Shown here: positions 8,159 through 16,949 of the stretch, piece by piece
How positions within the stretch are numbered: position 1 is the stretch's first letter
How the letters are laid out: every line of letters starts with the position of its first letter
Source: G963701675 sp963701675
GTDB lineage: Bacteria; Planctomycetota; Planctomycetia; Gemmatales; Gemmataceae
Length of the DNA: 64,000 bases
NCBI GenBank assembly: GCA_963701675.1
Contig: OY969623.1
Coordinates: 2,294,001-2,358,000 of the forward strand
Reading direction: 5' to 3'
Program-made: the position numbers and the translations under genes
Notes under the pieces: generated by a model
Databases searched by the model: none
Seen by the model: only the letters and a program-made list of their open reading frames with translations
Told to the model about the DNA's origin: nothing

Positions 8159-9739
8159 TCAGGAATGTGCGATCTTAGCAACTGCGGCCACCCACTCTTG
8201 CGCGGACGCTTCGTTCGCCCGGCTGGCGAGGAATTCAAGATCGCGGAATGCGGCGTAGGCATCGATAGATGGCTTCCCTGATAGAATCCGGCGATGCCAT
8301 TCTTCAGGGATCAACGTTTCAGCTTGGTGCGTCAGGATCCCGATTGCCTCGTCCTCTCCAGCCGGGGGTGTTAATCTTACCGTTATATCCCGGCGTTCCC
8401 CAGGTCCAAGGCGGTTGAGAAGCGACTGGGCGTTTGGATAGGTGATAGAGAGGTTCCCAGAGCTCCCTACATTCAAGAGGGTTAAGTATCCACCGGACCG
8501 TGTGTGGAAGCGCAAACGCAGATTCGAGCCTGTGATGGCGCGAACGCACCGTGCATCTGAAGCAACGAATCCGAGATCTCGGAATTCGTGCTTTGCGACG
8601 GGTATGGTCGGAGCAGGATCAAACCGTCCGCCGGGACCTTCAACCCATATCGTGACAGAAAGGTCTAAGCCGTCGACTTTCGTTTCCGCCATTGTGGCCG
8701 GTGCTTCCAACGAAAGGCCGAGCGCCTGCGAACCGGCGCCGCGAAGACGACGAGTGTATTCATCCAGCTTGAGCCGGTCCTGCTTGGCGGGTGTTAGGGC
8801 CGCTCTCAGTGTAGCGCTGATGGCGGCTGGCACATGTCGGAGCAGAGGGTCGGGCTTGGGAAGCCCGGCCTCGGCCAGCCGCAAATTCTCATACATGTCG
8901 GAACCGGCAAACGGAGCCTTGCCGGTAATCAAGTAGTAGAGTGTTGCGGATAAGCCGAATACATCGGATTTGGCGCAAGCGGCACCTTGAAAAACTTCAG
9001 GTGCCATGTAACCTGGGGTGCCGCCCACGCCGGTAGCCGCGTTAATATGGGACGCTAATCCGAAATCCGCGAGGAGTGCTTCGTCGTCCAACTGGGACCA
9101 CAGGATGTTGTCCGGCTTAATATCCCGATGGAGTATGCCCTTCGAGTGCACATCAGACAATAGCTCGCCGACATCGGAGACATAACGGACCGCGGCGGGC
9201 CAGTGTAGAGGCCCAAACTGCCTTATTCGGTCGCCGAGGGAGCCACCTTCGACGTACTCCATAATCAGGAAACATTGATCAGCGGCTTGTTCCAAGCCGT
9301 AAACCTGAACTAGATGGCGGCGCGTCTTGCGGCTTTCGGCCAAAGCAGCCAGCTGGCGGGCTTCGGCGCGCAAGGCTTGAAGAGCACCCGGCTTTACCCG
9401 ATCGTGACGGAGCGTTTTGACAGCGACTCTCCTTCCCACATTCACGTCGTACGCCAGCCAGACTTCACCGAAACCCCCTCGACCCAAGCGGCGCAGGAAT
9501 TCATAACGCCCCGGCAATGGTTGCGTGTGGCGATTCGTAGGCCCCTCCAACTCGTTCCACTGATCGCGAAGCAATCGCCAAACGGCTGTCAGAGTCTGGA
9601 TCTGGCTCTGACAGCGACCGCATTTTGTATAGTGGGCGAGCTCGCTTGGTGATAGGTTCGCAAGCGGAGTGCCTTCCGCGGCGGCAAAGAGTGCCGCCTC
9701 GGGTAAACAAGGGAGAGGCGTGTCCACGGATGGCTCCAA
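8159..9739 (-). CDS. Ser/Thr protein kinase with N-terminal zinc-finger and DUF4384 domain
   Basis: The 526-residue kinase starts at TTG 9739, 18 bp after the sigma-factor stop; no ATG is available earlier in frame. Near the N-terminus, H36-x3-C40-x2-C43 (HYTKCGRC) resembles the zinc-binding core of anti-sigma factors. The kinase domain follows: glycine loop LGRGGFGEVW (85-94), K108 in VAVK, HRDIKPDN, DFG and MAPE, all intact. The C-terminal third (YLTLLNVGSSGNLSITYPN, RLGPGERRDI) is a DUF4384-type beta domain, also seen in the TIR protein at 37397. I see no membrane span. With the adjacent ECF sigma gene it forms a two-gene unit in which the kinase probably controls the sigma factor. Confidence 0.9.
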   Translation of the reverse strand: MEPSVDTPLPCLPEAALFAAAEGTPLANLSPSELAHYTKCGRCQSQIQTLTAVWRLLRDQWNELEGPTNRHTQPLPGRYEFLRRLGRGGFGEVWLAYDVNVGRRVAVKTLRHDRVKPGALQALRAEARQLAALAESRKTRRHLVQVYGLEQAADQCFLIMEYVEGGSLGDRIRQFGPLHWPAAVRYVSDVGELLSDVHSKGILHRDIKPDNILWSQLDDEALLADFGLASHINAATGVGGTPGYMAPEVFQGAACAKSDVFGLSATLYYLITGKAPFAGSDMYENLRLAEAGLPKPDPLLRHVPAAISATLRAALTPAKQDRLKLDEYTRRLRGAGSQALGLSLEAPATMAETKVDGLDLSVTIWVEGPGGRFDPAPTIPVAKHEFRDLGFVASDARCVRAITGSNLRLRFHTRSGGYLTLLNVGSSGNLSITYPNAQSLLNRLGPGERRDITVRLTPPAGEDEAIGILTHQAETLIPEEWHRRILSGKPSIDAYAAFRDLEFLASRANEASAQEWVAAVAKIAHS

Positions 9740-9757
9740 TGCTAAGACAACATGACT

Positions 9758-10345
9758 TTAGATCTCCGGGAAAAGATCAGGATCAATTTCAACGGTAAGT
9801 GCACGGAGTTTTTCCATTACACGAAACGACCGCGAATACACCGCCCCGTCAGAAATACCGAACTGAGCGGCGATATCTTTCGCAGAAACCTGATCCCGAC
9901 AATGAAGTATGAAAATCTTCCAGCTCTCCGGGTCTACTTCACCTTCAACTCGAGTAAGCAAGGTCTCCAAGAGCCGGCGATTGTACTCTTGATTCCAAGC
10001 CGCAGCACTGGGATCGGGATTCGCGGCGTCGAAGTCGTCGTTGATTCGGGTATGCGGCGGCGTGCGCCGACGCGATCTCCAGTAATCGCGAATCCCGTTG
10101 CGTGTGGCGGCATGCAAATACCCGCGGAAGCCACCTCCCTTTCCGCGCTGGTAAGCAAGTTTTCTCATATGCAAGGTCACTCGGCTCAGTACGTCGGACG
10201 AGAGATCCTCGGCATCTGGCGACCGAATTCCGCTCTGCTTCACCCATCCCACTAAGAGTGGACGATAGATGTCGTAAAAACTGCGAATCGCTTGGTCCTG
10301 TCCTTGTTTGACTCTTTCAAGAAGTGATGAGCTTGTCGTTTGCAT
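9758..10345 (-). CDS. ECF-type RNA polymerase sigma factor
   Basis: This 195-residue protein has sigma-70 region 2 (YDIYRPLLVGWVKQSGIRSP, DAEDLSSDVL) and region 4 (ILHCRDQVSAKDIAAQFGIS, then GAVYSRSFRVMEKLR). Length and layout fit ECF sigma factors of the planctomycete type that sit beside Ser/Thr kinases. The kinase gene starts 18 bp downstream on the same strand, so the two are almost certainly co-transcribed. I see no classical anti-sigma gene; the zinc-finger-like N-terminus of the kinase may take that role. Target promoters are unknown. Confidence 0.88.
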   Translation of the reverse strand: MQTTSSSLLERVKQGQDQAIRSFYDIYRPLLVGWVKQSGIRSPDAEDLSSDVLSRVTLHMRKLAYQRGKGGGFRGYLHAATRNGIRDYWRSRRRTPPHTRINDDFDAANPDPSAAAWNQEYNRRLLETLLTRVEGEVDPESWKIFILHCRDQVSAKDIAAQFGISDGAVYSRSFRVMEKLRALTVEIDPDLFPEI

Positions 10346-10747
10346 GTTCGGATGGTCTCAAGTTCAACGGAATTACTTGGACCCAACGTACTTCTGACCC
10401 CATGGCGGTACGCCACATCGTCGCCGCAATTGTACGGACTGTCGCTAGGCGTTGCAACAATCCGGCCGAATGCCAATGTTAGTGCGAAAGACACGTCGGT
10501 CTTCCGCGTAAGGCTTACCGAGCGGCTTTTGCGAGTCCCTAGGTTTGGATGGGATGTTGCCGTTACGCTCCCGGCTTTTTAGATCTCGTCACGAGGGATG
10601 GTTAAGCGCACAGCGGTAAGCCAGTTGCTGGCGTGCCCTGGTCAACCGTTCACCGAAGCTTCCCGGGACCATTTCAGGCGGTGGTGGTCGGCGGACATCC
10701 CTTACAGGCCGGAGAGTTTCAATCAATGTGGAGCAAAGGAGCCTTTC
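10346..10747. other. Divergent intergenic region between sigma factor and PfkB-like gene
   Basis: About 400 bp that must contain both divergent promoters. I could not pick reliable -35/-10 boxes. A good ribosome binding site (AAAGGAG) sits at its right edge before 10748. No small gene is evident. Confidence 0.5.
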
Positions 10748-11647
10748 ATGAAACGTATTGCTTTTGTAATGAAGCCATGCTTTGAAAAATATTATGCCGC
10801 GAGCATGCCCCTGAGTGGTGTGTTCGACCCAGTCGAAACCCGTCTCGGAGGTACCGGAGCAACTGCGGCGCAATTGCTCCGCCAACTCGGAGCGCAGGTG
10901 GAACTATTTGGGCGAGTCACTGACGATCTCGAGCGCTTCTGGCAAAACATGCTTAACGCCGATCTCCGATGCCGAATGGAACGGGTCTCGGGGTCCGCGC
11001 CGGTTGACGTCGTTCTTCCCCCCCGCCGGATGCTTCGCGTCTGTACCGGGCCGAAATATGCTCCATCATCGAAAGAAGCCCAATTCGTTGCTCGAAACCG
11101 AGTTGCCGCCATTGCCGCAACCGGCCCCTTGGAGGACGACTATGTTGAGTTTTGGATGACCGCCGCCGCCGCCCGGGGCGTTCCTTTTTTCTGGAAGCCC
11201 GGACCGAGTGCCACGCTTTCACAAATAGAGTCCGCTGGCGACGTTTATCTTCAGATAAGCTTCGACGAATACGCCTCGGCAAACCAGCGTTCGCCTGCGG
11301 AGCTCGCACGCCACCTACTAGCCTGCACGGGGGCGGCCGGCGTGGTCATCACGGCGGGCACAGACGGATCGTATGGCGTGCTCCGAGTTAAGAGCGGCGT
11401 GCTGCATGCACCGGCGCTTAGACTCCGCGCGCCCATTCGCGAAATCGGTGCCGAAGACGCCCATTTTGCGGGGTTCGTTGCTACTTTTTTGGATGCTCCG
11501 GAAATCATACGCTTGGAGCGAGGCCTTTCTATCGCTAGACTCGTTGCGGCTCGGCACATGGCGCGGCTCGCGCCAGCTGGATGGTGGCAACTCAGACTCT
11601 TTCAGAACCGGATCGATTATTTGCCGCCTGTGAGAGTTGCGGCGTAA
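10748..11647 (+). CDS. PfkB/ribokinase-family sugar kinase-like protein
   Basis: The start is the ATG at 10748, placed 6-7 bp after AAAGGAG; the same frame is open 50 codons upstream without a comparable site. The 299-residue product has the ribokinase fold signatures: a GG-containing substrate motif (GGTGATAAQLLRQLGAQVEL, FGRVTDD), a strand-turn VVITAGTDGSYGV in the ATP half, and a C-terminal motif GAEDAHFAGFVATFLD that corresponds to the PfkB signature DTxGAGDxF. There the third residue of GAGD is E, but the catalytic Asp is kept. Several other positions are divergent, so the enzyme may have an unusual substrate or be non-catalytic. It stands alone, divergent from the sigma/kinase pair. Confidence 0.75.
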   Translation: MKRIAFVMKPCFEKYYAASMPLSGVFDPVETRLGGTGATAAQLLRQLGAQVELFGRVTDDLERFWQNMLNADLRCRMERVSGSAPVDVVLPPRRMLRVCTGPKYAPSSKEAQFVARNRVAAIAATGPLEDDYVEFWMTAAAARGVPFFWKPGPSATLSQIESAGDVYLQISFDEYASANQRSPAELARHLLACTGAAGVVITAGTDGSYGVLRVKSGVLHAPALRLRAPIREIGAEDAHFAGFVATFLDAPEIIRLERGLSIARLVAARHMARLAPAGWWQLRLFQNRIDYLPPVRVAA

Positions 11648-12401
11648 GATGTCGTTCGCCATCGGTGACCCCAATGCGGTAAAACGCCAAGTGTGAATGT
11701 ATCGCTTCGTAGAGGACGAGCGAAATACTCGCTTTGAACGAACGTGCTTCTTTACGGTGGTTGCAAATATTCCCACAGTGGACCAATTTCCAGTAGGCGG
11801 CCGACTTCGAGCAGCGTCCTGCCACCACTCGCTTCGGTCCTGGCCCCTCGTCGGCGCTCGGGTCGGTTCCCACCGGAGCCCTATGTTCCGCCGAGGTCGG
11901 GGTTGTTGTAGGCGCCGAGCGCTCAATTGGTCCTCGAACTCCCGTGATGTCAGGTAGCCCAATGCCGAGTGGGTGCGCTAGACGTTGTAAACGCTATCGC
12001 GGAAGCGCGTGATTTGGCGCTGGGCGTCACCGCACTGATATGGATCAGTGCAACGCAGTACATCAGGGCGTTGTTCAATAGCGCGAATGAGAGTAAAGCA
12101 GTTAGGGCACCATCACCTTTGAACAAAAAGACCGACCTAGGAAATAACGATCTGAAGGCGCCGCGCCGATGGCGGAGCGTGGTCCACTCGCGATAGAGTA
12201 AACCGCCGTTATCAGACGGTGGACCCTTTGAAGTTAACTCGATGGCCTCCTGGACGTGCACCATGTCATACGCGCCGAACGGACGAATCGACCAACCAAC
12301 AACTACGCGTTTTCACGCCTTAGCGCTTGACGAGGGCACCAACTCAGTACAAAATCAGCTTCAATCTTTGGCTTACTGTCACACAAATAAGAAAGGCGCC
12401 C
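11648..12401. other. Spacer with transposase debris upstream of the 26 kb operon
   Basis: Apart from an IS3-like relic around 11900-11990, no gene is supported. The last 100 bp must contain the promoter of the large gene block; an AAAGG box lies just before ATG 12402. Frames of up to 104 codons on the minus strand here show no family resemblance. Confidence 0.5.
11900..11990 (-). pseudogene. IS3-family transposase C-terminal relic
   Basis: The minus strand reads THSALGYLTSREFEDQL, the standard C-terminal signature of IS3-type transposases (xHSALGYxTPxEF). No catalytic core is found upstream, so only the tail of the gene remains. Confidence 0.6.
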
Positions 12402-13844
12402 ATGAGTGACGTTGTTCTCGGAATTGATCTAGGAACCACTCTGTCCGCGATGGCTTACGTGGACCAAAGCGGTCGTGTAGTAATGATCCCGAACAGTGAA
12501 GGGGAGACTCTGACCCCTTCGGCAGTGCTTGTTGATGGCTCTCGCTTCGAAGTCGGTCGGGTTGCGCTGAGCCAGGCTATTGCTCGCCCAGGCGATGTTG
12601 CCCGATGGATGAAGCGCAACATGGGGGACGCAGACTACAGATTCCAGGGGAAGTACACACCCGAACAGATCTCGGCGGAAATACTGCGTAAGCTTGTGAA
12701 CGACGCGACGGCGCATCTATCACGATCGGTTACGCGAGCGGTTATCACGGTACCTGCATACTTCACCGGCTTGGCGCGACGGAAGACTAAAGACGCCGCT
12801 GATCTTGTGGACCTCCAAGTTGAAGACTTGCTTGACGAACCGGAGGCAGCGGCGATCCATTTCGGAATTAAGAACCTGCGGGAGGGCGAGCGGGTTCTTG
12901 TGTGCGATTTAGGTGGCGGCACCTATGACGCCACGGTACTGCGACTCACCGGAGGAATTCTGGGAGCTGAACGAACGCGTGGGGCTCACGAACTTGGAGG
13001 TCACGACTGGACACACTGCCTAGGTGAGCTGATTGCAGAACGCATTGTCGATGCGATTGGAGTCGACCCACGGGAATCGCCCCATTCACGACAGAATCTA
13101 TACGAATTGAGTGAGCGCACCAAATGTGCCTTGTCTGCATTACCGGAGACGGTTGTGCCGTGGAGCGAAGCCGGGAAATCTCTTCAGTTGCGAATCAGCC
13201 GGCAGGAGTTCGAGCAACGAAGCGCGCCGCTCCTCCAGCAGGTATTACAAAAGACTGTCCAGGTCATCGAAGATGCGAAACTATCGATGAACGATATTCA
13301 TCACGTTTTGGTGGTGGGCGGATCATCGCGACTTCCGAGCTTCGTTGAGGGCATCACTCAGATTACCGGGAAAGCCCTGCTCAAGGCGTCCAACCCTGAC
13401 GAAATAGTGGCCCGGGGGGCGGCAGTGGTAGCGCATGGCTACGCCAGCGGAAGCGCGGTGCGCGGCGCGGGCGCATCACCGTCGGTGGCAGTCGCGGAGC
13501 CGGTTCCGGCAGAATCACTGTCCAACGCCGGACGGCGCATGCGCTCGGCACGATCGTACTTGATGAATCGCGCCCCGGCTCGCCGGGCTTGCTCAACGAT
13601 GCTATCATCCCGGAGAACACGGACATTCCTGCGATGGCCGAACGGTCTGAATACTACATCCGGCCGGGTCAGACGTCTTTCCAGGTTCCCGTCATCGAAT
13701 TGGATTCACACGGGCAACTTCAGGCGATGCTTGGCAATTATCATTTCGGCGGCGCGCCGGAACGCTCGGTCATTGCACCCATCCGCGTGCGTTTCGAGTA
13801 CGACGGGAACAAGATACCGCGTGTCTCGGCCTGGGACCTGCTAA
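12402..13844 (+). CDS. Hsp70/DnaK-type ATPase domain (first half of a frameshifted DnaK-vWA protein)
   Basis: First gene of the 26 kb block. I use the ATG at 12402 (AAAGG upstream). The nucleotide-binding domain is intact: GIDLGTT (7-13), AVITVPAYF, DLGGGT (169-174) and the adenosine motif VLVVGGSSRLPSF (from about 303), ending with VARGAAVVAHGYA. After about residue 346 this frame drifts into Ala/Pro-rich sequence and then Arg/Ser-rich nonsense to 13844. The substrate-binding domain continues in the -1 frame from about 13502 (TVQRRTAHALGTIVLDE), so the real protein is one DnaK-vWA chain of about 680 residues. The shift lies between 13440 and 13530. It could be an assembly indel, a mutation, or frameshifting; I see no strong slippery site. 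Confidence 0.88.
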   Translation: MSDVVLGIDLGTTLSAMAYVDQSGRVVMIPNSEGETLTPSAVLVDGSRFEVGRVALSQAIARPGDVARWMKRNMGDADYRFQGKYTPEQISAEILRKLVNDATAHLSRSVTRAVITVPAYFTGLARRKTKDAADLVDLQVEDLLDEPEAAAIHFGIKNLREGERVLVCDLGGGTYDATVLRLTGGILGAERTRGAHELGGHDWTHCLGELIAERIVDAIGVDPRESPHSRQNLYELSERTKCALSALPETVVPWSEAGKSLQLRISRQEFEQRSAPLLQQVLQKTVQVIEDAKLSMNDIHHVLVVGGSSRLPSFVEGITQITGKALLKASNPDEIVARGAAVVAHGYASGSAVRGAGASPSVAVAEPVPAESLSNAGRRMRSARSYLMNRAPARRACSTMLSSRRTRTFLRWPNGLNTTSGRVRRLSRFPSSNWIHTGNFRRCLAIIISAARRNARSLHPSACVSSTTGTRYRVSRPGTC

Positions 13845-14446
13845 GCGGCAGCCAATTGGAGGGCGTAGTTGCGGATTACCGGGAACCGGACCTGCGGCCG
13901 CAGGAAATCCCGACGCCCACTACCGTGGTGTTGGCCATAGACTGCTCCTCCAGCATGGCAGGCGAGAAAATTGAACAGGCGCGTTCGGCGTTGGAAGAGA
14001 TCGCTCAAACCTATCTACGCGGGGCTTCACAGCGCTCCGTAGCGGTCGTGAATTTCGGTGGTGCCCATTCTATTTATCCGTCCCGCATTCTGTTGATGCC
14101 GACTCAGTCCCTAGAGGCCGTGCGCGCGACAACCCGTCAGTTGGTTGCCGAAGGTGACACCCCCATGGACGCGGGTTTACAGAGTGTCCGTCAGGTACTG
14201 GACTCCGCGCCTGGCAGGCGCTTGGCTATCGTTCTAACAGACGGCCAACCCAATAACGTCGAAACTTCGCGGCAGACGGCGCAAACCTTGAGGGCGCTGC
14301 AAATCCAAATCGGTGTCGTGCCGATCGGATCTGACGCCAATCGTGACTTCCTGAATAGCATCAAGGATTTTGATAGCTCGATTGTGGTTGATGATTCTGG
14401 AAAAGGTATGGCAGCGGCGGTACTCGATATCCTGACCAAGGCCTAA
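13589..14446 (+). CDS. Hsp70 substrate-binding beta domain fused to a vWA domain
   Basis: Second half of the DnaK-vWA protein in the -1 frame. Matching sequence begins upstream at about 13502; the first start-like codon is TTG 13589. The N-terminal part is an Hsp70 beta-sandwich: IIPENTDIPA, YYIRPGQTSFQVPVIELDS, IRVRFEYDGNKIPRVSAWDL. From about residue 110 a von Willebrand A domain follows, with a complete metal-ion (MIDAS) site: VVLAIDCSSSMAG (DxSxS near 118-122), GDTPMDAGL and VLTDGQPN. A vWA domain after an Hsp70 is not the usual architecture; vWA domains typically mediate metal-dependent protein binding, here perhaps bringing clients or partners to the chaperone. The helical lid of normal DnaK is absent. 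Confidence 0.85.
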   Translation: MLNDAIIPENTDIPAMAERSEYYIRPGQTSFQVPVIELDSHGQLQAMLGNYHFGGAPERSVIAPIRVRFEYDGNKIPRVSAWDLLSGSQLEGVVADYREPDLRPQEIPTPTTVVLAIDCSSSMAGEKIEQARSALEEIAQTYLRGASQRSVAVVNFGGAHSIYPSRILLMPTQSLEAVRATTRQLVAEGDTPMDAGLQSVRQVLDSAPGRRLAIVLTDGQPNNVETSRQTAQTLRALQIQIGVVPIGSDANRDFLNSIKDFDSSIVVDDSGKGMAAAVLDILTKA

Positions 14447-14460
14447 GCCTAGGAAATAAC

Positions 14461-15288
14461 ATGCCCGAATCGCAGAATGATGACGGTCCAGAGACATCCA
14501 CCAATTTCTCCGCTCCGCAAAAGAATGGCGTGGAAGGATTACCCCTGCCTGAGATCCAAGATGGCAGCGCCGGACTCCTGCCAACCGTGGATGAAATGGC
14601 GCTCACCATCGCCCGCAGCATGGCGAACCAAGCAGACATCCTAGCGGATGAGACGGCAACGGACGCGCCGCATGCGAGTAGTCCGAACGTTACGGAACTC
14701 TTACAAGCGCACATCGAACGCTTAGATGCCGTGACTTCACAGCTCACCGTGAACGAGCAGGAACGCGTTGAACAACGTCGGCTTCGCGAAACACTTTATG
14801 AGAAGCTTGACGAAACTCGGCATTCTTTTCAAATGCAGTTGCTCAAGCCCTGGATTCACCGCGTCGCAGCGACATACGACCTCACAACCAAATGGGAGAG
14901 TGAGCCACCGCGCGATCCCCAAGCGTTAATCGACTGCCTGCTAATCCTACGGCGGCAGATCAAAGAAACGATGGAGATTTGCGGGATCCAAACTGTAAGC
15001 CCCGAGCCGGGTGACCGTTTCGATCGCCGTCTGCATTTCGTGGTCGACACGCGTAACACAGGAGACGTCGAATTGAATGAGAGGATCGTTGAGACGCTTC
15101 AACACGGGTTTGTATACTTTGTCCGCCACGAAAAGACCGGCGAAATAAGCCCGTTTGTCATTCGGCCGGCAAGAGTAATCACCTGGAAGCACGACCCGGG
15201 AACGGATCCTCTCCCGTCCTCGGAACAGAACGCCGAAGAACGCGGAGACGGTCAATCATGCACCATCGGATCTCCACCGATTACTTAA
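14461..15288 (+). CDS. grpE: GrpE-like nucleotide exchange factor (long form)
   Basis: This 275-residue protein starts at ATG 14461, 14 bp after the vWA gene. A long acidic and disordered N-terminus (about 90 residues) is followed by a predicted coiled coil (ERLDAVTSQLTVNEQERVEQ) and a helical region, then the GrpE beta-wing: RLHFVVDTRNTG and IVETLQHGFVYF, ending FVIRPARVITWK, which corresponds to the GrpE end motif 'RPA.V.V'. Position between two Hsp70 genes supports the call. Canonical GrpE is about 200 residues, so this one has an extended N-terminus. It would release ADP from one or both neighbouring Hsp70s. Confidence 0.8.
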   Translation: MPESQNDDGPETSTNFSAPQKNGVEGLPLPEIQDGSAGLLPTVDEMALTIARSMANQADILADETATDAPHASSPNVTELLQAHIERLDAVTSQLTVNEQERVEQRRLRETLYEKLDETRHSFQMQLLKPWIHRVAATYDLTTKWESEPPRDPQALIDCLLILRRQIKETMEICGIQTVSPEPGDRFDRRLHFVVDTRNTGDVELNERIVETLQHGFVYFVRHEKTGEISPFVIRPARVITWKHDPGTDPLPSSEQNAEERGDGQSCTIGSPPIT

Positions 15289-15380
15289 GGAAAAGGCGTA
15301 CTTACACGAGTTACGAATGTGAAGGCGAACCAGCGTCGAATAGGTTCTTAGCAACATGAAACTCAACTCAGGGAGACAAC

Positions 15381-16949
15381 ATGGCTGTTGTGGGAATCGA
15401 CTTGGGGACTACGTATAGCGTGGTCGCAACGATGGAAGACGGGCGGGTCGTGGTAATTGACAATCGCGAGGGTAGACAGACGACGCCCAGCGTGGTCTTT
15501 TTTCAGAACGCGCGGCTGGATGACGTCATCGTGGGCGACCCTGCCGTCTTCAGCTTGGCCAACGACCCGAGCCGAGTCGTCCGAGGCATCAAACGGAACA
15601 TGGGAACGGATTACAAGTTTCCGATCGACGGTCAATCGTATACGCCGGAAGAAATCTCCGCCGCCATTCTAAAAAAACTGAAGACCGATGCGGAAGCCTA
15701 CCTAAATGAAGCGGTAACAGACGCCGTCATCACGGTACCGGCTTACTTTGGCCCGCAGCAGCGCGATGCCACCAAGCGAGCCGGCGAATTAGCGGGCCTG
15801 ACAGTTCGCGCCATCCTCGCTGAGCCGATCGCCGCTGCGATTGATTTCGCTCAAGCTCAAGGCGAGGACCTGGCGGGACGGACGGTAATGGTCTACGACT
15901 TAGGCGGTGGCACTTTCGACGTTACCGTCATGCGCGTCAACCGTTCGGCCAGCATCACGTTGGAAGTCGACATACTCGACAAGGACGGATCGGTCGATCT
16001 CGGTGGGATGAACTGGGATGACGCCTTGGCCGATTCGGTTGCCGAGAATTTTCTCAAGGCCCATGGCCAAGATCCGCGTCAGGATCGGCCCGCACAGGAG
16101 CATCTGTTAATGAGTTGTCAGGAAGCCAAGGAGGTTTTGAGCAGCCGCCGTCCTGATGATGTGATCTCGGTCGCCGTTAATTTCGCTGGGATTCCCCATT
16201 CGGTTCCGATTACGCGCCGGGAGTTCGAAGACCTGACTAAGCCGTTGTTGAATCAGACGGCCGATAAGACGACTGAGGTAGTACATCGACTGTTTGGCAA
16301 TGAGCCAAATCCGTGGGACAAGATTGACATAATCCTCCTGGCGGGCGGATCGACGAAGATGCCGTGTGTGACGGAACTGCTGGCGAGTTTGTCGGGGAAG
16401 CAACCGCGAAGTCACCGGGGTGTTGACCTGAACGTTGGTCGAGGGGCGGCTTGTTTGGCTTTTTCCCCCGACGCTTGGACGGAAAAGACCGGTTTGACAA
16501 AAGAGGACCGCGCTAACATCCAGGCGGAAGGTCCGAGAACGGGCAAGATCACGTTCCGCGATGTCGCCAACCACAGCGTGGGCGTGACAATCTACGCTGA
16601 GGACCTGAAGGAGGAGATCAACGACATTGTTATCAAGAAAGGCACGTTGTGCAACGAGCTCACGAAGAAAATCTATTACACGTTGGAAGACAATCAGAAG
16701 TTCGTTGACATCATTATCAATAAGGGGGAAAGCCAAAATCTAAGCGGCGCCGACGTTGTGCGGCTAGGCCAGGTCCGAATCGAGGATTTGCCTCCTGGAC
16801 CGAAGGGACAGGAGATTCATGTTGAACTCTGTTACGACGGAAACGGCCTAATCTCCGGTCAGGGCAAGCATAAATCCAGCGGTAAGGATGTGATGATAAG
16901 CGTAAGCCTTGACGCCATTCAGCAAGGGTGGCTGGCCCAGGACACGTAA
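15381..16949 (+). CDS. Hsp70/DnaK-like chaperone, short form without lid
   Basis: This 522-residue Hsp70 starts at ATG 15381. All ATPase motifs are present: GIDLGTTYSVVA (5-16), AVITVPAYF, YDLGGGTFDVTVM and IILLAGGSTKMPCVTELL. The region after about residue 380 is a divergent beta-sandwich (ITFRDVANHSVGVTIYAEDL, QEIHVELCYDGNGLISGQ) and the protein ends there, so the helical lid that closes over substrate in DnaK is missing. It may bind clients transiently or act as a switch. Its stop codon abuts the start of the next gene (TAAATG), so the two are translationally coupled. Confidence 0.92.
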   Translation: MAVVGIDLGTTYSVVATMEDGRVVVIDNREGRQTTPSVVFFQNARLDDVIVGDPAVFSLANDPSRVVRGIKRNMGTDYKFPIDGQSYTPEEISAAILKKLKTDAEAYLNEAVTDAVITVPAYFGPQQRDATKRAGELAGLTVRAILAEPIAAAIDFAQAQGEDLAGRTVMVYDLGGGTFDVTVMRVNRSASITLEVDILDKDGSVDLGGMNWDDALADSVAENFLKAHGQDPRQDRPAQEHLLMSCQEAKEVLSSRRPDDVISVAVNFAGIPHSVPITRREFEDLTKPLLNQTADKTTEVVHRLFGNEPNPWDKIDIILLAGGSTKMPCVTELLASLSGKQPRSHRGVDLNVGRGAACLAFSPDAWTEKTGLTKEDRANIQAEGPRTGKITFRDVANHSVGVTIYAEDLKEEINDIVIKKGTLCNELTKKIYYTLEDNQKFVDIIINKGESQNLSGADVVRLGQVRIEDLPPGPKGQEIHVELCYDGNGLISGQGKHKSSGKDVMISVSLDAIQQGWLAQDT

